The notes under the pieces: generated by a model
What the model was told of the DNA's origin: nothing
Seen by the model: the letters and a program-made list of their open reading frames with translations, nothing else
The model's database searches: none
Position numbers and translations under genes: made by a program
Assembly: GCF_037126465.1 (NCBI RefSeq)
Contig: NC_088209.1
Location: 8,874,052 to 8,938,051 of the forward strand
From: Ornithodoros turicata
Lineage: Eukaryota > Arthropoda > Arachnida > Ixodida > Argasidae
Direction of reading: 5' to 3'
Length of the DNA stretch: 64,000 nt
In this document: piece after piece, positions 31,560 to 43,500 of the stretch
Layout of the letters: every line of letters begins with the position of its first letter
Position numbering within the stretch: the stretch's first letter is position 1

Positions 31560-34500
31560 GTATGAAGCTTCTTGTTCCAGAGTAGCCCATGAAATCGCGC
31601 GCTTGTTTGCTTCTTTCCCGGGGATACCTTTTGAGGAGCCTAAACAAAAGCACAAATGGCACAACGCGAGCTTGTCCTGCGCTGTTCATTCGTCTCTCTA
31701 ATTCCAAACCCAGTATCATGCTGCCGGGTTATGTCCCAGCTGTGGCTTCCTACAACACCCTATAAAACAAGCGCGATTTGTTCTACAGGGTATGTGCAGA
31801 AAAACGAAACCCGCATTTAGGCAATTAGCTCGTTGTGTACCTAACTGACGAACTTCCAGTGGCGCACGATAGCGCATTTATGCGTGCGAAACCCGCAGAA
31901 AGATCGTGGAAGCCATACTCAGCTTAAAAAACAAACAGAGCAACGAAAACGTTGGCCTCCGTGCATCAGAATAGGGCAACACGGCGGACGTAGGAGAGTT
32001 GTGTTCAAGTACCGCTAGGAGGGCTATCGGTGGAGAAATCAAAACGATGTCCCACATGGATGCTCATCGGTAGTGCCCCTAGCGGTGTCTACACATAACT
32101 CTCCTGAGGGCACTGTGCACTACCATGCACTGTCCTGCCCGCCTATTCTAACGCATGGAAGCCGATGTTTTAGCACTCAGTTTTTTTTTTTTTTTTCACG
32201 CTGAGTATAGCTTCCAGGTTTTTTTTGCAGCTTTCACGCGCATAAATGCGCCATCGTACACCACCGGAAGTTCCTCGGGTAAGTAGACGAGTTACATGTA
32301 AAAATGCGGGTTACGTTTTTCTGCACACACCCTGTAGGTACTTCTCGTACTTGCGTAAAGCTCCCCCGAATTCTAGCTCAAAATGTTCCACCTTCTTTGC
32401 CCCGTATTTCACAAACTTGTTGCTCTAGGTAACTTACAAATGGCTCAGCTGGAAATTGGGTGGCCATCCAAACACTGCGAAACAGTAAGACAACTCGGTG
32501 CACGGCTCGTATTGCGCCGCAGGAGTGCACCAATTCAAGCTTCATTATTACAGATGCTTGCGGCAATTCCTCATGAAACAAAAAGCGGAAGATGGCAACG
32601 TCGCTGGACATTCCATCATCACCGGCACCAGGGACGGGGTATGTGCCGTGCCGTGGCCTCATGCCAGTTAACGTCCATTTTCTTTCTCCCCCTCTCAGTC
32701 GTATCGTGTCATCTTAACAGCCTCCGTCCGACAGGCCAGGGAGAAACTTTCTTCCGTGACAGGCGTGCATTTGTACAGCGTCTGCCCTGCCAATTTACCG
32801 GTAAGACGTCTTTTTAGTAAGGATGACCCGTTTCTATTGAGTTTCTTCTACAGGATGCCGAAGAGCACTTGCAAACGGAAACCAACCCCGAGTGAGTGAT
32901 TATAACCGACGTGTACTTTTTCCATCATGCTAGAGCAGCACGTTCCTATTGCAGGTACATCGAGACACCCTGTTTGCCCATTCAACGAACAGGAACCCCT
33001 CGTGCAGAGCCGGTTAGTGTCGCCCATGACATGATAGGTTATAACGACCTCGTCATAATCGGCAACCCCTACGAGGAGCCCATCCGCGCGATCCGCTAGG
33101 GGCGCTATTCGTTGGCCCGCAGGATCGACATCGTGATTGGACAATGAGAAATTGGTATACGAACGTGATGGAGCGAGCGTATGTCCGCCGCAGCAGACGA
33201 CAGCAGCGGCTCTTATGAAAAAGCTTAGACTGATCATGATGATAATCAACTTTAGAAAAAAAAGCATCTCTTGTAAGACACCTATTGCTTGTGCAAAAAT
33301 ACTAAGGTAAGCTGAAGTACAAAGTATTGTAGAATTTGAGGAAGCCGTAAACGGGCCGATGAGCAGTGCCACCGCTAGCTTTTAAATGTGGCGCTGGGAA
33401 GGGGTGCCTATGACATGGTCATCATAATCTGGTAGGTCGTTGTATTGCCTAATAGTATTGCCTGAGACTGATGGAATTTAAAGGGAACATGAAAGCATAT
33501 CTAACGAGCCTGCGGTCGATTTCAATTAGTTCCTCCGTACTAAAACATTCACCCTCTGGAATATGAAGTTGAAAATGGTTCAGATAGCGAAACTATTCTT
33601 GCGAAAACTATTAAATTGCGAAACTATTAAATTGCATGTACTGCAAAGGAGGGCAGTGCGACTCATTACCAATGCCGACTTTTTGACTAGTTCCACAGAA
33701 CTTTTTGCGAATGCGCGTGTTTTAACTGTACCTCACATGTTCATTCTGAAACTAGGAATTCATATTCACAGGTTGTTAAAAGATGGAAAAACAGACTTTT
33801 CTACGAGAATCTCGCCGTATAATATAAGAGAAAGCAGGAAGTGCATTGTACCGATGATTCGAACAAACCACGGTAAACAGGCTTTGCCGTACGTAATAGC
33901 ACTTTTTATGAATAAGTTTTCAAGTTTTTTGGACCTCCATTGTACACAGACCCAGTTCAAGCGTGTACTCCGATCATATTTAGAATCTGACATCAATATC
34001 AGTCTATTATGACATAAGATTAACCCGTCGCACGTTGTCATGTGTACTTGTTATGTTTTGTCTTGACTTGTAGTTAAAATAACCAGAAATTTTATGTTGA
34101 ATACAATCCTAGTAATTATATAATCACCGACTGCATGTTATTCATGTTATTTCTGTTATTGTTATTGTTTCCTGGTCCAGGTACCTCGTCAGGCTTTATG
34201 CCTTTTGTACCTGGCCCACATTTCTGCGGAAATGAAAATGAAAAAATAAATAAATTCTATATTAACCACGGACGTGCGTGAAAGGCGGCTGCTATGACCC
34301 GCCTCCGAGGTGGACTGGCCGTGACCTCGTACACGGTGCATGTTGCCGATTCGCGGACGTGCTTTTGCGAGCAAACTACAAAATGTGCGAGCGACCTTGC
34401 ATACTTGGCCATGAAATATGTTTTAATATGACCTGGAGACAAGATTGTATCTAACAGTTGACAGAGAATCCTACGAACAACAACCTCTGTTGAGCCCTTT

Positions 34501-37500
34501 CTGTTGACTGTCAGCATGGTTACTGGAGCACGTTTTCCTCTCTGAGCTTTTTCTTGGTAAAGAAATGTCCCTGTCGGTGACATTTTGCGAGCTGCTGCGT
34601 ACTGAACGATTCCTTGACGCTGTGTGTGTCACATATTCTCTTTTTCCCTCCATCGCTTACAATTTGCCTTTTGCCATATTTAAACGGATTTCGACAGCAG
34701 ACATACAATGTCGTCGTTGTCTCAACTGAAACCATACAGGATGGTCCCGTGAGGTGAGCGTCGTTTACAGTTGGCTGAGATGATTGGACAGCGATGGCTA
34801 GGGCCCAGAATTCGAGGCATTCGCCTGTAAATGCCTATAAACGACCAAAATGAAACATTTTCTGGGTTGCCTCCCTTTTTATCGGCTCTATTGAACTGTG
34901 GCATTTTCTTTCTTTTTTTTTAGCAATTTTAGGTGGCGTAACAGCCTTTTTTAGGGGTGAAAGTGCGACTGTTTCTGCGTGTTTGTGCCCTTTTTATTTT
35001 TATTATAATTTCTTTTTTTGCGTTTGGTTTCCTTCAGTGCCTTGGTTTGCTAGAAGGTGTAATGCACATTTAACCGAAAGATTTGCCCTCTTTTGGTCTT
35101 TCCAGATCATCGAGCCCAGAGAAAAAGTATTATTCAATATAGCTCGGTTCTAGGCCTCCTCAGCATTCATGAACCATAAATCCAAGCTCTTACTGTACCG
35201 TGGCCTTTAAATGAGCACGTCTTCCTGGATGGCGCATCCTGAAACGCTAACAAAGCCAAAAAGCGTGCCGCATTGACGTGCCTGTTTTTGCATTTTATTG
35301 CCTATTTTGGTGTTTTTGAGGCCCTAAATGCCTGCCTATTTTCGTCGTTTTTACTGCCTATATTTCCGGGCGTTTGGGGTTACATAATACTGCTTCGAAG
35401 GCATCTATCCACGTCATCTATCCAAGGCATCTATCTAGCCACTATCAGGCCACGGTGCTCAAACGCTTGTCCGGGCTCCACAAAAGCTCTTCTTCATCTC
35501 CGGCGGAACAGTATCATAAATGGAAGACAAATAGGTTGCAACAAATAGCTCTCTTTGCTGATATCGTGATTCATTTTTCCAGCGGCTAACTGAGAACGAC
35601 AAGTTGAAGGACTGCGAGGATCTTGGGTAGATGTCGAGTGTTACCCGAATTCTTGAAAATTTCTTCGGGAGTAACTATCGTAAAAGATCGGGTCTGACCC
35701 CAAAAACGAATTCATTCAGTAGCATCGTCTTCTCCGACGGAATTCTCCAAAGAGAAGGAATACCTACCTGCACATGTTTGTCATGCATGCCAAGTACCTT
35801 TTCACGTTATTCTGTTTTTTTTTTGTCGAGCACACCCTTCTGCAGAGCGTGATACCCTTGTCACACGTGCAGTCTTAACCGCGGTTCGCGACTGTCTCAC
35901 GGCTGACGTAACCACCGTGTTAGCGCACGAACCGCGGTTTGTGGTAACCAAGCTCGGAAACCTCTGTTAAGGGCAACTAACCGAGAATGGCGGCGCCCGT
36001 TCCCTTTGTGTGTTGCGCACTTTGTGAAGAAATGTCTTCTCAAAAGAGCATCATTTCGTCTGACGCAACAACGCAAGCCCTGTTACGCGTTTGGGAGGAT
36101 AATCGGACAGCCTCGCGTTCGAATAGGCACAACGTGCCCGTTTGTGCCGCGATGGCAGGTCAACTGAACGCAACGTTAACGGCCAGCGAAGGCCCACACT
36201 CTGCAAAGCAGGTGCGGTTGAAGATAGATAATCTAAACAAAAAGTATCGGTAACTACTGTTTTCATACTTCAACGATGAGCGGAGTTCATCATTGCTGAG
36301 TGACGAAAAGCAAAAAGACCACGTGGAACCCGCTTCCTCGTTGTTTTCCTTTTCGTTGGCGACCGGGTCGGGAACCGCGCGTGTGGCAGCAGCGAACTGT
36401 GTTCGCAGTTAATTCTTGTAATCGCGGTTAGGCATAATCTCGGTTAAGCCCATGTGACAACGTGTGATCGCTCTTCTTCTCAAAGACCTTCGCAAAGCGG
36501 GACGAAGCTTTGCGTTGAAGGCCTGTAGATGTAGACGGACGAAAACCACCGAAACGGCCGTAGTCATGCGGGATGTGACATCTGAGAGCCCGAGATTTCA
36601 AGTTCGCAGAATTACTGCATAGAGCATACTTAGGGCCTGACTTTTTAGGGTTAAACCCGTATCCGCCCGATATTTACCCCCCGAACGAAATCTGTAAAAT
36701 TCGGGTTTAACCCGAAAACATCCGGGTCGTGTGGCACACTCGTAAACGTGCATTAAAATAAAGTTTGATAACATTGCTGAACATTAGTTCCATGATAAGA
36801 CAAATTTTTATTAAACAAAAAAAAATCACCCGAATACACCCGAATTTCTGACGACAGAATATGCCGTAACGGGATTTAACCCGAATACACCCGAATTTTC
36901 AAATGAAAAATATCACCCGATATTTACCCCCCGAATTTGGCCAAAAATAAAACCCGAAAAAGTCAGGCCCTAAGCATACTGTCCCACCCCCACCCGTCGC
37001 GGTACGGACAGTCTCAAGAATTTTGAGTTTGTCAGTTTGGTGGGTATGCGTATGAGATAAATCATTGTTTAAGGGGGTATCACTTGTTCGGAAATCCATG
37101 GGTGAATTTCGTTCGCGCAAGACACGAGAACGCTCTAAACTATCTTCATAAGATTGGTACTGGCGTGTTCTCTTAGCTTTTCTGTAGTCGTTGGTGTACT
37201 TTTAGGAGGACAGGGCTCCACCAGGTATTAGGAATGAACGCCTCAACGTTGATTTTTAATAAATTAAAGTTTGGTACGTCTCAAACATTCGCTGCCATCT
37301 CGATGGGGTGCTGAGCACTAAAATATTTGCGAATTCGGGCTCAGTACAAACCGACTATGGATAGTCCTGGAATTCTACATTTCTTCCAACGAATAATATA
37401 ATGAATGATAATATATACAGGGTGTCCCTGAAAACGTGTCATTGAAGTATAATAAAAAAAACTACACCACCTAGAGTCATGCGGTCAATGGCATCTGTTC

Positions 37501-40500
37501 TTACTGGGTTTTTGCCCCCTCCTCGTGTGAATGTCGTCTAACGTAAGTTTAATTATGTAAACTTTTGCGAGGTTAAGTCAGAATTTTGTGTAGTAAAGGT
37601 CACTTTTTTACCCCACCAATGTGAAGAGCGTGTCTAATTTAGTCAAATTAATGATAATTCACAGGGATATTCAGGAGCTATCCCATCGGAAAAAATAGCC
37701 GAACATCATGCTCTACGGAGGTCGGACAGAATAGCGCACAATGAATTTTTCAGCACAATCGTTGTCGGTCCGAGAAAAGGAGGTTGGAAACCCAGCCCTC
37801 CCCGACATCGCAGAAAGAGATAAAACAGGCACGGCTTATCACGTCCGACTTTCGCTGGGATAATGCTTTCCCTCTCCCAATTTTAGGAACTGTTACTTTT
37901 TCTATTATCACTCTGTGGGCTGCTTCGGAACCTCCTTTCGTCGAACTGAGAGCGATTGCGCTCAAAAAGTCATCGAGCGCTATGGTCCGGTGCTCCGAAA
38001 AGCATGATATTCGACTATTTTTTCCGATGGGATAGCTCCTGAATATCACTGTCAATTATCATTAACCTGACTAAATTAGACACGCTTTTCACATTGGTGG
38101 GGTAAAAAAGTGACCTTTACTTGGCAAATTTCCTAGTTCAGTTTGCAAATATTTACATAATTAAACTTGGAGTACATGACATTCACATTAGGAGGTGGCA
38201 AAAACCTAATAAGAACAAATGCTGTTGACCGCGTGATTCTAGGTGGCGTAGTTTTTTTTATTATAATTCAATGACACGTTTTCTGGGACACCCTGTATAA
38301 TATATAATGATAATGAGTAAAAATAATTTGAATCCTACACGTGTGATTGACAAGGGCAAAGCCAGGAGACCACGCTGGTGTGTCTGTTTCAACGATATTT
38401 TACTCCGTTTCGGAGCGCTGTGCGAACAAACATTCTCTGTTGTCTTGCACAGAAGTGATTCCCCCTTAAACTTGTTTTCTTTCTCTTTTTCTTTCAGGCA
38501 CCAGAGAAGGCAGAGAGATTGGTCGAAAGCGCTGAGGTACGTCTGTGAGGGTTACCGAAGCAGCGCCTTCTTAATTGTTGCATTTTGTGGCAAGTACTGG
38601 CATTACTGGAGGGCCATTTCTGTAGGAGATTCCAATACAAAAATAATCACTCCCTAATTAAGATTTAATTGATCGATCTAAAAAAAATGAAGAAATCTCT
38701 CCTCGTCGTCTCCCTAAGTGGAGAACGCCGTCCCGAGAGGAGGAGAGGTGCTGCCCAGGCACCCCGTGGCTCTATGGGACGCCAGCACGGCATTTGTTTT
38801 CTCTAGGCCAGATTGCTTCGTGCGAGTGATGTTTTGTGTGTTTTTTTTTTGTTTTTTTTTTTAGAGAACAAATTGCGGCACACTCTCAATGTCCAACGTC
38901 CGTTCTCGTCACTGCTCGAGTCGGATGACGTGTCAAATTATTTTATGTGGGATTTACAGTATCGTGGTCATCGGTCAGGCCCCCAAGTGCGCAAAATGAG
39001 GGCATGACGCACAAATGGAGCAAACGTACAAAAGGTTGCAAAGGTCCTACTGGGCACCCAAAAGAATGCAGAATGTAATACGCAGGGCAGTGTCACAGAC
39101 AGTGAGCATGTAAGTGCACAGTGGAGGAAAATTATAAAAAATGCAAAACGAGCACCAAAATAAATAATAACAGCAACGATTAACACATAAGACGTAGCAC
39201 ATAATATAATGGGAAAACAGGTGAGCGTGGGGGTGAAAATGGGTGTAGTGGTTCTTACGTAGAAAATAACTCTGTAATGGAATCCCAGAAAAGGGGGAGA
39301 CCTTGTATGGTAGCAGTGTCACACGGTGACCTGTTCCAGTCAAGTGCGGTGCAATGAAAAAAGGAGACTGAGAACAAACTAGTAGTATTGGTGTGATGAA
39401 TTTTAACTTTTTGAAAGTGATCCAGGCGGTGGGGGGGGGGGGGGGGGGGGGGTACACGTGGGCGATGACACATAAGTAGGGCCTGACTTTTTCGGGTTTT
39501 ATTTTTGGCCAAATTCGGGGGGTAAATATCGGGTGATATTTTTCGTTTGAAAATTCGGGTGTATTCGGGTTAAATCCCGTTACGGCATATTCTGTCGTCA
39601 GGAATTCGGGTGATTTTTTTTTTTTTTTGTTTAATAAAAATTTGTCTTAACATGGAACTAATGTTTAGCAATGTTATCAAACTTTATTTTTAATGCACGC
39701 TTATGAGTGTGCCACGCGACCCGGACGTTTTCGGGTAGATTCGGGTTAAACCCGAATTTTACAGATTTCGTTCGGGGGGTAAATATCGGGCGGATACGGG
39801 TTTAACCCTAAAAAGTCAGGCCCTACACATAAGGGATACAGATGGGTACGTAATGGTGAGGGGTGCGTACACGGGTGAGATCGTTGCAATAGGATACTCT
39901 ACGAAAAAGAGATAAGCGAGCAAGCTTACGAGGACAGGCTGGTAGGGGTAGTTTCAGATACTGCTTCATAGGGGGAAGCACTTAGTATAGCCAACCTTCT
40001 CTGGTCATCCTATACAGCTCTATTGATGATGTTCCTTTCCCACAGAAAGCCGGCGTGGAGCAGCCAAAGAAACGGAAAGAAGTAGACGTGGCACCGTCGT
40101 CTGCCGGTAATACTATGTTCTCACCAATATGGAACCCAGCGTGTGGAACGTGTCTGTACAGTGTACTCGATTTATGTTCAGAAAAGAAAACAAAGAAAGA
40201 AGCTGGTGCAGGGCAGCCGAAGAAAGCGAAGCAAGCAGATGTGGCGTCATTGTTTGCTGGTAATATATTCTAACACTTACGAAACGGTGCATTGGACGTA
40301 TATCTCGGCAGGGTAGTTAATTCCTTTCGAGAAAAGAAATGTAACAAAGAAACCAAAGTACAGCAGCAAAAGGATAGCAGAACAAAGCAGATGAGGCATC
40401 AGTGTTTGCTGGTGATATGGTGTCTCTATAGAATACCTAATTTCTACCCAGAAAAGAAATCTAAGAAAGATTCCAGTGAAGACCCTACGAAGAAAGGGAA

Positions 40501-43500
40501 GCAAGCAGACGTGGCATCATTGTTTGCCGGTAAGGTAGCGTTCTCTTGCTCAAGTAGTTCTGCTGCAAACCGGAAAAGCCGTGAAATTTTCTCCGTGATT
40601 AAAAAAAAGGAAAAGAAAGCGAACAAAAATATATGTTGAAACAATTCTTGAGTAAAGAAAAATTTAATGCTTTTGGAAGTTTTTCACGCTACATGGTTTG
40701 GGAGATACGGGAGGAGGGTGAAATTGGCTCCTAGCAGACAAGGCCACCACATATGAGTAGGGAGTGACTTGTTTGGGTTAAACCCAATTCTGCCCGGTTA
40801 TTCCCCCCCCCCCCCCCCTCGAACTGACCTCCGACCAATTCGGGTTAAACCCGATTATTTCTCCCAGAGTTCCAGTCACTATGAAATCCTCAAGCGACGT
40901 TTCCACTGAAGACGAACAAAGGTCTCTGTGTGTAACACGTGTAACCGTGGGTCACTTACGTTCCCCCAGCAATACACCCATGCGTGTCAACACTGTCTAT
41001 GCCTTTGGGGATTACCGCTGGAAGGTCACGATCCTGCAAAAAGAAAAAGAAAGGCAGATTGGGCACTATTATCGCCCGATTTCTCCCCGAATTACAGATT
41101 TTAAAATAGTGACCGATTTTTACTCCCCGAATTTGAGAAAGTCATTTAACCCGAAAAAGTCGCTCCCCACGTATGAGTTGGAGTACCTCCTGCAATGCTA
41201 TTACATACTTTGCTCGGGACAACGAATTTGCTTTTTGACACAAATCCATATATGAGCATAGTAGGCCCTGCATTTTCATTGCTTTTTTTTTTTTTTTTTT
41301 TTCTGTTTTTATTCATACAGCAAAAGTTGCCAGATTTGAATTATGGCCGCAAAAAGCACAACACTCAGTGCAACGTTCCGGCTATCCACGGGTGGACTAT
41401 GGAACAGATGAAGCGTAGCTTTGCGTCATCTTATTGCTTATTCGGAGCGCTTTTGAATAACGCGTAGCTTGGTACCATGGACAGAAAAGCTTCCGTCAAA
41501 CTATGGCGGGCCAGCACGCAAGAAAATGTTTTACGGGGTTCATCCAACGGCCGCGGTGCCTAAGTTGCCAAGACGTGTGCTGCAGAGCGTAACCCGCGCA
41601 AAACGCTTTCTTGGTGGGAAAACACTAAACTTCAACTGTTGTGACACGAGCCAGACGCACATCTGCCAAGCCCTCCCACACACTGAGATTTGTCGGCGGT
41701 TCCTCGGGCACTGTCGGAGACGCTGGGCAGCTTGTCCTTCGACATCGCTCCTCTAGCCACCTCGTTTCTCGGAGAACAGACGAACCGCAGGGCAAACAGA
41801 ATTGGGATCAAAGCAATGAATGCTTTATTTGACATCAAGTTAATTATCAGTAGAGCCTCAAGTTGTTGGGAAATATTTTCTATTTTCTAAATTTGGGGGG
41901 GGGGGGTAAAAATCTGCTAAATAAACGTGCGCTCTAAATGCACGCGATTTCGGGAGAAAGCTTCCAGTGTGCTAAATTTGGATATTAATCAGGCTCGGTT
42001 ACTCGGATAGACCCCTTTCACATACGGGTCGACAGCAGTGTTGTCTCTTGGCGGCTCTCCAACGAATCGTGCTCGGTGCGCGTCAAAACAAATCCGCATG
42101 GATGGCACAAAGGACCAAAACTGGTCCGGAGTGGGGCCGACAAGGTTGCATCATTCGTGCTGTCTCCCAACTGGCCCCACTTCTGTCGTCCCCGTACAAC
42201 ACCATCTAGTGAAGACGAAGATAATCCTCTCATGCACATCGAGGTCATATGCGTGCGCATAGGCTGTAATGAAATGAGGTCTATTAATTGTACTGGTTTG
42301 GTACAAACCGTGATGTAACTGCAGTTAGTGCGTTCCTGCAGACATCCCAGTGAGGGCAAGCTGTCGGGTGTAAACGGGGTTTTATCCCAACTAGGCAACC
42401 TTCAATGAACCTGTACCCGACAAACGTCATCATGACGTTGGTAGACAGACCGAAACCAAAACAGATCGGAAGGGGAATGCTGGGTTCCACGAATGAGCAA
42501 TTGTACTGAAAGAAACGTAGGACCGAAGGTCGCGTCCCTTGCAGAGACCATCGTAATCCCCTCAAAACCGTGGCTTTCGGACGCGACCTTGTTCGCCACT
42601 AGCTTTGAACGTAGTTCAACTCTACCAAACTCGTGGCGCTGTCGAACATTATGACGTCGTTTGTTTTCAAACAGGTGGAGGTCTGTTTGGGGGAGAATCA
42701 GGTAAAGCCCTAAAAATTTCAGGCACTAATTATCGGTAGTTAGACATCTCGTGAAGGAAAGGAGACTGCAGACATGGAGCCAGGTTTCGTGAATAGATTG
42801 TTTGAAAGAAGGTGAAAACAGCCCTTCCATTCTGTGGGACTGTTGGGCTTTCAAGGTTAGAGGGAAGCGACCGTCATGTGGATAAGGGTATTTTATAACG
42901 GGGATTTTTTTTTTTCCGTTTTTTTTTTCGTTTTTGCTTCTTCCACAATAGACAAGATCAATTACGTTGCACACTTTCCCTGTACACCACCTTGGTCATC
43001 TGATACTTCCATTGCCTCTCCACGCTTGTGTGTGTGCGCACACTGTTGTGCTGGCAACTGCATCCGTCAGGCAGGGATTCGTCGAAGTAGTGCGTTAATT
43101 GAGCCGTTTGCCTCAAGGACCTGCTCTTCCCAGGCACAGGGCGTAACAGGTTTGCCCCTATTGTTTTCGGAGCCGAGCCCTTCACATTTTTCCGTCGGGA
43201 AGATGTTGCGCGTGTGTCAGCATTAAATGTGCTGCAGTATGCTCACCCTGCAGAAAGCTAAATACATACTCTAAACATGCATAAGGGAGGTGTTCACCAT
43301 GGTTCGCATCACTTGAATCCATGTGCCATGTGTGGATGAAAAAAACTGAGCACTCCTTGTCGTTCCACATTCTGCCTTTAGTGATTATAGTAAAGTGCAA
43401 AGTTGGGATAGTTGGCGTAGAATTACAAGTTCAGGCCAAGGCGACACGCAGCAGGAACAGCTTTCGCAGGCGCTGACAAACAAACGTGATGCCACACAAT

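Noticed and set aside
32848..33372. 174-codon minus-strand frame opposite POLD3 exons 5 and 6
   Set aside because: The plus strand here has spliced POLD3 exons with family homology; the minus frame has no motif and its length is explained as a shadow.
39047..39457. 136-codon minus-strand frame starting MYPPPPPPP
   Set aside because: The proline run is the poly-G tract read backwards; no domain and no splice support.
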